A DNA stretch of 64,000 bases, taken from positions 1-64,000 of the forward strand of contig NZ_JAEIOJ010000018.1 in assembly GCF_016464305.1 (NCBI RefSeq). Reading direction: 5' to 3'. The notes beneath the pieces are model-generated. The model worked only from the letters and a program-made list of their open reading frames with translations. It was not told the origin of the DNA and made no database searches. Source of the stretch: Umezawaea beigongshangensis (GTDB taxonomy: Bacteria > Actinomycetota > Actinomycetes > Mycobacteriales > Pseudonocardiaceae). This document shows, piece after piece, positions 37,065-43,997 of this stretch; position 1 is the stretch's first letter, and the number at the start of each line of letters is the position of its first letter. The position numbers were made by a program, and so were the translations under genes.

Positions 37065-37451
37065 TCAGACGAAGCGCTCCACGGCCTCGGACGTGGAGCC
37101 GACGATGGTGAACACGGCGTCCAGGCCCGTGGCCTGGATCGGCCGCAGGGCCGCGCGGCTCCCGGCGACCAGCAGGAACTCGACGTCGTGCTCCTTCGCC
37201 CGCTGCTGGCCGACGACGAGCGCCTCCAGACCGGCCGAACCGAGGAAGCGGACGCCGCCGAGGTCGACGATCACGGCGCGGTTGGCGTCGACGAGGTGGG
37301 TCTCCAGCGGGCGCACGAGCTCGACGGCGCTGGTGGTGTCGAGTTCTCCGCTCACCTGCAACACCACGACGTCGCGTGCGACCCGGTCGACAAGCACCGT
37401 CGCCAGCGGTGGCTGGGGCTTGGTCGTGTCCGTTGCTGCGGGGTCGGGCAC
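37065..37451 (-). CDS. STAS-domain anti-anti-sigma protein 1
   Basis: A 128-residue single STAS domain of the SpoIIAA/RsbV type. ELDTTSAVEL is near residue 36, and the phosphorylation-site region VRFLGSAGLEALV near 66-78 contains the serine (SAG) expected to be phosphorylated by an RsbW-like kinase. It would bind an anti-sigma factor and free a SigB/SigF-type sigma. The GTG at 37451 has GAGGAG upstream. It is 3.6 kb from the first sigma/anti-sigma pair. Confidence 0.9.
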   Translation of the reverse strand: MPDPAATDTTKPQPPLATVLVDRVARDVVVLQVSGELDTTSAVELVRPLETHLVDANRAVIVDLGGVRFLGSAGLEALVVGQQRAKEHDVEFLLVAGSRAALRPIQATGLDAVFTIVGSTSEAVERFV

Positions 37452-37598
37452 GGAATTTCTCCTCTCGGTCCGAGACGACCTTCTCGTCCTGGTGCACTGG
37501 TCACGGTAGTCGTGGATGCGCCCGCAGTGCGAGGCAAGGTCCGTCCAGCCGCGTTCTCCGGTCGTTCTCACCGTCCGGGAGACGCCGCGGTCGACGCC

Positions 37599-37623
37599 GT
37601 TTACCGCCGTGCGCGGTGGGAAT
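37599..37623 (+). promoter_or_regulatory. SigB/SigF-like promoter, topoisomerase IB
   Basis: GTTT (37599-37602), 15 bases, then GGGAAT (37618-37623) match the general-stress consensus GTTT-N15-17-GGGTAT with one mismatch. The start would lie a few bases before the ATG at 37633, giving a leaderless or nearly leaderless message. Confidence 0.5.
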
Positions 37624-37632
37624 CATCCCCTG

Positions 37633-38634
37633 ATGAGGCTCAAGCGCAGCAACCTCTCCGGACCCGGCTGGCACCGTCGTCGCCGCGGGCGGGGCTTCAG
37701 CTACGCCGACGCCGACGGGGCGCCGCTGACCGACGCGGAGGTCCGCGAGCGGATCGACGCCCTCGCGATCCCGCCGGCCTGGCAGGACGTGTGGATCTGC
37801 CCGCAGCACAACGGGCACGTCCAGGCGGTAGGCACGGACAGCGCCGGCCGGCGCCAGTACCTCTACCACGAGCAGTGGCGGGTGCAGCGGGACCTGGAGA
37901 AGCACGACCGCGTGCTGGCCCTGGCACCGCTGCTGCCGGGCTTCCGCGAGGTCGTCGCGCACGACCTGGAGACCGGCGGGCTGACGTGCTCGCGGGTGCG
38001 GGCCGTGGCGCTGCGCCTGCTCGACCGCGGGGCGTTCCGCGTGGGCGGCGAGGAGTACGCCGAGGACAACGGCACGCACGGGGTGGCGACGATGCTGCGG
38101 GAGCACGCGTCCGTCCGGCGGGACGCGGTGGAGCTGGGCTACCCGGCCAAGGGCGGCGTCGAGCTGTCCCAGCAGATCACCGGTGACGCGCCGCTCGCCG
38201 CCGCGGTGCGCTCGCTGCTGCGCGCCCGCTCCGGCAGCGAGCGCCTGCTGGTGCACCGCACGCCGAACGGCTGGCACGAGGTCACCGCCGACGACGTGAA
38301 CGAGCGCTTCAAGGAGCTGGTCGGCTCCGAGTTCAGCGTCAAGGACCTGCGCACCTGGCACGCCACCGTCGTCGCCGCCGTCGCGTTCGCCCGGACCGAC
38401 GTGCCGTCCTCGCAGCGCGGGCTGCGGCGGGCGGAGGCCGAGGTGATGCGGGAGGTGTCCGAGCACCTCGGCAACACCCCGGCCGTGGCGCGCAGGTCGT
38501 ACGTGGACCCCAGGGTGGTGCGGTCGTTCGAGGAGGGCACCACGATCCGCGCCGCGCTGCGCCGGGCGCGCGGCGGCGACGAGCGGCAGGTCGCCGAGCG
38601 GGCCGTGGTGCAGATGCTGCGCAGGGCCGGTTGA
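37633..38634 (+). CDS. DNA topoisomerase IB
   Basis: A 333-residue type IB topoisomerase of the viral/bacterial minimal type. It nicks one strand through a 3'-phosphotyrosine and relaxes supercoils of either sign. The catalytic tyrosine is Y290 in RRSYVDPRV. The other conserved parts are the N-terminal FSYADADG near 25 and LRTWHA near 235-240, which supplies the active-site Arg and His. Length is standard. The ATG at 37633 was chosen because upstream sequence lies over the promoter. It probably belongs to a stress regulon. Confidence 0.93.
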   Translation: MRLKRSNLSGPGWHRRRRGRGFSYADADGAPLTDAEVRERIDALAIPPAWQDVWICPQHNGHVQAVGTDSAGRRQYLYHEQWRVQRDLEKHDRVLALAPLLPGFREVVAHDLETGGLTCSRVRAVALRLLDRGAFRVGGEEYAEDNGTHGVATMLREHASVRRDAVELGYPAKGGVELSQQITGDAPLAAAVRSLLRARSGSERLLVHRTPNGWHEVTADDVNERFKELVGSEFSVKDLRTWHATVVAAVAFARTDVPSSQRGLRRAEAEVMREVSEHLGNTPAVARRSYVDPRVVRSFEEGTTIRAALRRARGGDERQVAERAVVQMLRRAG

Positions 38635-38639
38635 CGCCC

Positions 38640-39539
38640 TCAGGACCGCAGCAGCGCCCCCACGTCCTCGCGCAGCGCGACCCTGCCGCCGGTGAGCACG
38701 ATCTGCGCCCCGCACAGGGCGGCGGCGCGCGGGAGCGCCTCGTCCGCCCGCTCCGACGTCCCCGGCACCAGGCGGTCGCCGACCAGCGGCCCGGTGAGCA
38801 GCAGCGCCTCGACCCGGCCGCTCTCCAGGGCCGCCGCGACGTCGGCCACGCCGTGCGCCACCGGGGAGGACCCGTCGTGGAAGCGCCGCACGACCTCCAG
38901 CTCGGCGTCACCGCTCACCCCGCTGGCCAGCAGCGGGAACCCGTCGTGCCACTCCACGCCCACGCACAGCCCGCGGCAGTCCGGCGGCAGCCCGGTGCGC
39001 AGCTCGGAGCGCGCCGCCGGTGAGCCGGACAGCACGACGACCCGCGCGTCGACCCGCTCGACGAGCGCCACCACCTCGTCGGCGAGGTCGGTGAGGCTCG
39101 CGCGCCCACCGGCCAGGGCGCCCACCGTCCCGATCGCCACCGGTCGCCCGGACCGGTCCACGCCGCGCAGGTCGGCCCCGTCGGCGCCCAGGCGCACCAC
39201 GAGGTGCGGCAGCAGCGGCTCGGCGAGCTCGGCCAGCGGCAGCAGGTAGGGCGACGAGGAGAAGCGGCCGATCGTCGTCCGGGGCCGCACCGGCAGGTCG
39301 TCGTCGAGCAGCACGCGGTCGTGCGCCACGACCAGCGCCCGGCCGGGAACGGTCGGCGGCGAGGGCCGCTCGGCGAGCCGCCGGTCCACCGCGCTCAGGC
39401 TGAGCGGCGGTGCGCCGCTCGCCTCCAACTGGTCTCGCAACGCCGTCCACCGCAGGTCCGCGGCCTGCTCCACGTCGAAGAAGACCGACACGAAGGGACC
39501 CTCGGCGGCGGCGAGCACGCGCAGTGCTCTCGTGTCCAC
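38640..39539 (-). CDS. baeRF (archaeo-eukaryotic release-factor-like) protein
   Basis: A 299-residue protein of the Rv2629-like baeRF/Vms1 superfamily, related to the eRF1 catalytic domain. The N-terminal region (PFVSVFFDVE) and the strand DARVVVLSG near residue 190 are typical. The family is thought to act on stalled ribosomes or peptidyl-tRNA, but bacterial members are poorly characterised. The GTG at 39539 has GGAGG 6 bases upstream. It converges with the topoisomerase gene and has a strong stress-type promoter. Confidence 0.82.
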   Translation of the reverse strand: MDTRALRVLAAAEGPFVSVFFDVEQAADLRWTALRDQLEASGAPPLSLSAVDRRLAERPSPPTVPGRALVVAHDRVLLDDDLPVRPRTTIGRFSSSPYLLPLAELAEPLLPHLVVRLGADGADLRGVDRSGRPVAIGTVGALAGGRASLTDLADEVVALVERVDARVVVLSGSPAARSELRTGLPPDCRGLCVGVEWHDGFPLLASGVSGDAELEVVRRFHDGSSPVAHGVADVAAALESGRVEALLLTGPLVGDRLVPGTSERADEALPRAAALCGAQIVLTGGRVALREDVGALLRS

Positions 39540-39578
39540 GTGATCCTCCGAACCGGTGGTCTGCTCTGCACCAGAGCG

Positions 39579-39604
39579 GTACCCGGCGGACGGGTCCGCG
39601 ACAC
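39579..39604 (-). promoter_or_regulatory. SigB/SigF-like promoter, baeRF gene
   Basis: Read on the minus strand, GTGT (39604-39601), 16 bases, then GGGTAC (39584-39579). The leader to the GTG would be about 34 bases. The rest of the 39540-39835 gap shows no gene. Confidence 0.65.
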
Positions 39605-39835
39605 CACGGACCGTCCGATCGATGATCTGGTCGAGACCAGCGGGGGAACGGGAGGAGAACGGTCGACGACCACGACGTGGAGGGACGCGGTGTCGCGGGA
39701 ACTCGGCGGTGACGGCGTGCGGGGCCGGTCGTGCCGGAGACTCGCGTCGAGGAGCGGGTTCCGCGCCCGGCGGACCGGGACGAGGACTTCGAGCCGACGA
39801 TCGTGCGCGCCGTCGACCGACGCGTCCGCCGAGCG

Positions 39836-40267
39836 CTACGGGGTGTGCCCGCACTGACGGCACCAGGTGCAGCTCTGCGCGATCGCGAAGAACCCCACAC
39901 CGACCGCGAAGTGCAGCACCACGACGCCGGCGTTCGCGTTGAGGAAGTTCGTGCCGGGCTGCTCCAGACCGGAGGTCCCGGCCGCCGCGGCCGCCAGGTA
40001 GACGATCGAGAGCAGGGTGGACGCCGTGCGCTCCGTGCGCAGCCACGGCGCCGCGAGCACCGCGGCCACACCCGTCACCACGTGCAGCAGACCCTGAAGC
40101 GGGTTGGTCCGCAGGCCCAGCACGTGGGCGTCGGGCTGGCCGGTCGGCGCGTCCAGGCCGGTCGCCAGCAGATCAGCGGTTCCGAGCAGTGCCAGCAGAA
40201 CGCCGAGCGCGACCGCCGTCCACTGGGGCCACAGCAGGGTTCTGGAGTTCCTCCGCGTGCGCGCCAT
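39836..40267 (-). CDS. DUF4383 membrane protein 1
   Basis: A 143-residue membrane protein with four hydrophobic helices (about 15-35, 58-75, 82-98, 112-130) and the NPLQGLLHVVTG motif near 55-66 that marks DUF4383. The C-terminus carries C-x2-C-x2-C (SCTWCRQC), which the second family member in this window lacks. Function is unknown. It is next to a stress sigma gene on the same strand. Confidence 0.87.
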   Translation of the reverse strand: MARTRRNSRTLLWPQWTAVALGVLLALLGTADLLATGLDAPTGQPDAHVLGLRTNPLQGLLHVVTGVAAVLAAPWLRTERTASTLLSIVYLAAAAAGTSGLEQPGTNFLNANAGVVVLHFAVGVGFFAIAQSCTWCRQCGHTP

Positions 40268-40327
40268 GCTCCACCAGCCCTCGTCTGCGGGGATCGGCCA
40301 GTACCACCGCGCCGACGTCCGTGCGGG

Positions 40328-41068
40328 TCATTCGCTCACGAGCGTCCGCCGCAACTGCGACAGCGACTGCGCCAGCAGCCGCGAGACGTGCATCTGCGAG
40401 ATCCCGACGCGCTGGGCGATCTCCGACTGCGTCAGGTTCCCGAAGAAGCGCAGCACCACGATGTCACGCTCCCGCCGCGGCAGCGAGCGGAGCATCGGCG
40501 ACAGGGACTCGTGGTTCTCCACCCCCTCCAGCGCCGGGTCCTCCGCGCCGAGGGTCTCGGCGACCACCTCGTCGTCCTCTATGGACACCGGATCGTCGAC
40601 GCCGCCCGCCCGCAGGCCGTCGAAGACGTCGTCGAGGCTCACCCGCAGGTGCCACGCGATCTCGCTCGGCGTCGGCGAGCGGCCCGTCTGCTGCGCCAGC
40701 TCCGAGGTGGCGGTCTCCACCGCCCGCGCCAGCTCCCGCAAGCGCCGCGGCACCCGCACCGAGCAGCACAGGTCGCGGAAGTAGCGGCGGATCTCGCCGG
40801 TGATCGTGGGGATGGCGAACGTCAGGAAGTCGGTGCCGCGCTCGACGTCGAAGCGGTCCACGGCGTGGATCAGGCCCACCACCGCGACCTGACGCAGGTC
40901 CTCCTGGTGCTCGCCGCGCTCGTCGAAGCGCCGCGCGAGCTGGTGGGCCACCGGGAGGTGGAGCGTCACGAGGTGGCGACGCAGCTCCGCGTGCCGCGCG
41001 CTCGCCGGGGGCGTCGCAGCCAGCTCTCGGAACACCGCTTCCACCAGGGCGTGGTCCGGAGCCGTCAC
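40328..41068 (-). CDS. SigB/SigF-type sigma factor 1
   Basis: A 246-residue sigma-70 protein with region 2 (DLRQVAVVGLIHAVDRFD near 72), region 3 (SPTPSEIAWHL near 144) and region 4 (LTQSEIAQRVGISQMHVSRLL near 212-232). It lacks region 1.1, as expected for stress sigma factors controlled by RsbW-like anti-sigmas. The GTG start overlaps the anti-sigma stop by 4 bases (GTGA). Its operon promoter is itself of the SigB/SigF type, implying autoregulation. Confidence 0.92.
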   Translation of the reverse strand: MTAPDHALVEAVFRELAATPPASARHAELRRHLVTLHLPVAHQLARRFDERGEHQEDLRQVAVVGLIHAVDRFDVERGTDFLTFAIPTITGEIRRYFRDLCCSVRVPRRLRELARAVETATSELAQQTGRSPTPSEIAWHLRVSLDDVFDGLRAGGVDDPVSIEDDEVVAETLGAEDPALEGVENHESLSPMLRSLPRRERDIVVLRFFGNLTQSEIAQRVGISQMHVSRLLAQSLSQLRRTLVSE

Positions 41069-41517
41069 GGCGCGGCCGTTCTGCGCCAGAGCTCCACGTG
41101 CAGCGGGTGCCCGGCGGCGCGCACCGGCTCGACCCAGCTCGTCGCGGTGGTGGTCATGGCCCGGACGAGCCGCCAGCCGAACGACCGCGGGTCCGGGACC
41201 CGGCTCGTCCGCGCGCTCACCTCCGCGCTGAAGTGCACTCCCCGCACGTCCGCCCAGCACCGGCACAGCAGATCCGCCCCCTCCACCGCCCTCTCCACGA
41301 GCAACGAGCACGCGCCGTCCACCGCGAGCGCCAGATCTGCCACGTCGTCGACGCCGAGGTCCGCCCTGCGGGCGACGACGGCGGTCACCCTCCTGATCAA
41401 CCGGACGTGCGCGGGTGTGGCGCGCAGCCGGATCTCGATCCCGTCCGGGGGAACGACGTTCCGAGCGGTCCGGGCCAGGGGGGTGCCGGAGGTGGCTCGC
41501 GACGAGTGGGACACCAC
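41065..41517 (-). CDS. RsbW-like anti-sigma ATPase 1 (atypical N-box)
   Basis: A 150-residue GHKL-fold anti-sigma protein paired with the following sigma gene. The N-box reads AVDGACS (residues 65-71), with glycine G68 where the family has the catalytic glutamate (AVDEAC in the second pair). It may therefore bind sigma without acting as a kinase. The GTG at 41517 was preferred because AGGGGG lies 8 bases upstream. The GTG at 41514 is adjacent. The upstream 41518-41796 stretch contains only its promoter. Confidence 0.83.
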   Translation of the reverse strand: MVSHSSRATSGTPLARTARNVVPPDGIEIRLRATPAHVRLIRRVTAVVARRADLGVDDVADLALAVDGACSLLVERAVEGADLLCRCWADVRGVHFSAEVSARTSRVPDPRSFGWRLVRAMTTTATSWVEPVRAAGHPLHVELWRRTAAP

Positions 41518-41557
41518 GATCCACGCCCCCTTCCCGCGCTGGTCCGGTGCTCTGCGG

Positions 41558-41582
41558 TTACCCGGTCGCACCGGATTCACAC
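41558..41582 (-). promoter_or_regulatory. SigB/SigF-like promoter, sigma operon 1
   Basis: On the minus strand, GTGT (41582-41579), 15 bases, then GGGTAA (41563-41558), with a leader of about 34 bases. It shares the GTGT -35 form with the promoters of operon 2 and the baeRF gene. Confidence 0.65.
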
Positions 41583-41796
41583 GCGGTCGGCCGTCTCTCG
41601 GGCGGCGTGCCGCTCCCACTGCGCCAGCACGTCCGCGGCCACGTCCTCCGCCCGCACGTCCGCCCCGGACGACGGGTCGCGGCCGGCCCCGCAGCACCGC
41701 GGTGCGCCGGTCGTCGGCGACCGGTTCTCCGAGCTGCTCCACCGTGTCGTCCACGGCCTCCGTGTGCCCGTCCCGACCGGTCCGAAACCCCCGCCG

Positions 41797-42756
41797 TCAG
41801 TCGTCGGCGGGATTGCGCTTCACACCGGTGCCGGGCTCGGCGGTGGTGTTCTCCTGGAGCACCGCGGCCGGTTCCTCCCAGCGCAGGTCGGCGAAGCTCG
41901 TGAACGTCGCGCCGCTGAGGTCGGCCTGCTGCGCGAAGCGGACCTCCAGCAGCGACACCCCGCCGCCGAACCGCGCGCCCGCCAGCGACACGCGTCCCAG
42001 GAACGCGGCGCCGGTGAACATCACCCGGCCGTCGAACCGGGTGCCGGCGAGCCGGGTGATGCCGTAGAAGGTGGCACGCCTGGCCAGCAGTCCGCCGACC
42101 CGCCTGCCCGCCAGGTCCAGGTACTCCAGGGACGCGCCGGTGAGGTCGAGGTCGTAGGACTCGCCGCCGTCCGCGCCCGCCGGGGGCAGCAGGTCCAGCA
42201 GGACCCGCTGGGCGGTGAGCCGCACCTGCCGCTCGCGGTCGGCGGCGGCCTTCTCCGGCGGCAGCGCACCGAGCGCCGGGGCGGCGAGGTCGGAGCGGTC
42301 CGGGTCGTGCGCCTCGTCGTAGGCGTGGTGGTGGAACGGGCGGCGCAGGTAGGCGCACAGCACGTCGACGACCGTCCGCGTGTAGGACGGGGTGCTGCGC
42401 GCCAGGCCGACCAGCGCGTGCATCGCACCCACCCGCACCTGGTCGGCGTCGTTGCCGAGCAGCTCGATCGCCCGCGCGAAGCGCTCGTGGGAGATCCGGT
42501 CGCCCTCGACCACCAGCCGCCGCTCCTCGACGTGCTGGCGGTCCTCCTCCACGCGCCGCCGCCGGTCGTTGAGCCACAGCCCGTACAGCGCGATCACCGC
42601 CGCGCCCGCGAGACCACCGGTCTTGATCGCCTCGGCGACGCCGGCGCGTTCGTCGGCCGCGAGCACCCACGCCCCGATGGCGGCGGTCGCGGCGACGGCG
42701 ATCAGCAGGGTCGCGGACAGCAGGAGCGCCTGGCGGCGTCGTTCGGGGAGAGCCAC
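41797..42756 (-). CDS. Pentapeptide-repeat membrane protein
   Basis: A 319-residue protein with two N-terminal helices (about 11-33 and 46-62), a charged coiled-coil (about 64-90), and a C-terminal beta-helix of pentapeptide repeats at about 200-300 (units such as LDLTG, ASLEY, AGTRF, SGATF). The layout matches actinobacterial membrane-tethered pentapeptide proteins of unknown function. GTG start at 42756 without a clear ribosome binding site. Confidence 0.85.
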   Translation of the reverse strand: MALPERRRQALLLSATLLIAVAATAAIGAWVLAADERAGVAEAIKTGGLAGAAVIALYGLWLNDRRRRVEEDRQHVEERRLVVEGDRISHERFARAIELLGNDADQVRVGAMHALVGLARSTPSYTRTVVDVLCAYLRRPFHHHAYDEAHDPDRSDLAAPALGALPPEKAAADRERQVRLTAQRVLLDLLPPAGADGGESYDLDLTGASLEYLDLAGRRVGGLLARRATFYGITRLAGTRFDGRVMFTGAAFLGRVSLAGARFGGGVSLLEVRFAQQADLSGATFTSFADLRWEEPAAVLQENTTAEPGTGVKRNPADD

Positions 42757-42777
42757 CGGATCATCATCGCGGCACGC

Positions 42778-43776
42778 TCAGCGCGAGCGGGTCAGTTCCA
42801 GCAGATCGCCCGCGCTCAGCGCGTTGATCACCCGGTCCGCCCCGATGCCGCACTCCTCGGCGCGCGCGCACCCGGCGCGCAGCCAGTCGAGCTGGCCCGG
42901 CGCGTGCGCGTCGCTGTCGATCGCGAAGCGACACCCGGCCGCCGCGGCCAGCCGCAGCAGCCTGCGCGGCGGGTCCAGCCGCTCCGGCCGCGAGTTGATC
43001 TCCACCGCGACGCCGTTCTCCGCGCACGCGTCGAACACGGCCTTCGCGTCGAACCGCGACTCCGGACGGCCCTCGCCGGTGACGAGGCGGCCGGTGCAGT
43101 GGCCCAGGACGTCGACGTGCGGGTTGTCCACGGCCGTCAGCAGCCGCTCGGTCATCTCGGAGGCCTGCATCCGCAGCGCCGAGTGGACGCTCGCCACGAC
43201 GACGTCCAGCCGGGAGAGGAGCTCGTCGGACTGGTCCAGCGCCCCGTCGTCCAGGACGTCGACCTCGACGCCGGTGAGGATCAGGAACGGGGCCAGCTCC
43301 ACGTTCAGCTCGGCCACCACGTCGAGCTGGCGACGCAACCGGTCCGCGGACAGGCCGTTCGCCACGCGCAGCCGCGGCGAGTGGTCGGTGAGCGCGACGT
43401 GCTCGCGGCCCAGGTCCCGCGCCGCGAGGGCCATCTCCCGGATCGAGCTGCCGCCGTCGGACCAGTCCGAGTGGGTGTGGCAGTCGCCGCGCAGCGCGGC
43501 CAGCAGCTCGTCGCCGCCCCGCTCGACCGGCTCCGGGACGCGGCTGAGGTAGGCGAGTTCGCGGTCGGCGAGCGCGTCGGCGATCACCCCGGCCGTGGAC
43601 CTCCCGATGCCGGGCAGCTCGGTCAGCGTGCCGCGCTCGGCGCGCAGCGCCAGCTCACCGGCCGGCAGCGCGGCGACGACCGCCGCAGCCCGGCGGAACG
43701 CGGCGACGCGGAACGTCGGGGCGCTCGCGCGTTCGAGCTGGAAGGCGACCTGGCGCAGCGCCCGCACGGCATCCAC
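42778..43776 (-). CDS. PHP-domain phosphoesterase with HhH domain
   Basis: A 332-residue protein similar to the C-terminal part of bacterial PolX. Residues 1-75 form a polymerase-beta-like helical domain with a helix-hairpin-helix (LPGIGRSTAG at 54-63). The PHP metal site starts at H100-T-H102 (DCHTHSDWSD) and includes LTDHS near 124 and EINSR near 256. Without the polymerase palm it is likely a DNA 3'-phosphatase/exonuclease or a histidinol-phosphatase-like hydrolase. The GTG at 43776 gives the standard MDxVxALR start. Confidence 0.88.
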   Translation of the reverse strand: MDAVRALRQVAFQLERASAPTFRVAAFRRAAAVVAALPAGELALRAERGTLTELPGIGRSTAGVIADALADRELAYLSRVPEPVERGGDELLAALRGDCHTHSDWSDGGSSIREMALAARDLGREHVALTDHSPRLRVANGLSADRLRRQLDVVAELNVELAPFLILTGVEVDVLDDGALDQSDELLSRLDVVVASVHSALRMQASEMTERLLTAVDNPHVDVLGHCTGRLVTGEGRPESRFDAKAVFDACAENGVAVEINSRPERLDPPRRLLRLAAAAGCRFAIDSDAHAPGQLDWLRAGCARAEECGIGADRVINALSAGDLLELTRSR

Positions 43777-43828
43777 GTCCTCTGTGTACCCTCCCGCGAC
43801 CGCTTCCGCAGCGTGCAGAACGACGCGG

Positions 43829-43984
43829 GTGAGCACGCCCGAGGAGGTGAAGGCCGTCGTCGCCGGGGTGTTCGACCGCGCGGCGGACGCCTGCGACCAG
43901 GTGGACGTCGACTTCTGCCGGCCGGTGGGCCCGGTGCCGACCACGACGGTCCGCTGCACGGCGGCCGAGCCGCTGCCCGCCTGA
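43829..43984 (+). pseudogene. Truncated class I methyltransferase fragment
   Basis: A 51-codon ORF whose first 34 residues (TPEEVKAVVAGVFDRAADACDQVDVDF) look like the N-terminal helix of actinobacterial SAM-dependent methyltransferases, where the pattern FDRAADxYDQVGVDFF precedes the Rossmann domain. After CRPVG the similarity stops and a TGA follows, so the catalytic domain is missing. It is probably a decayed remnant left between the PHP and LuxR genes. Confidence 0.5.
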
Positions 43985-43997
43985 GCGACCGCGTGCG

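Noticed and set aside
40301-40306. Stress promoter for DUF4383 gene 1
   Set aside because: The best -10 is TGGTAC and no matching -35 was found.
43786-43791. GGGTAC upstream of the PHP gene as a stress promoter
   Set aside because: No GTTT or GTGT lies 15-17 bases upstream, and the site is only 10 bases from the start codon.
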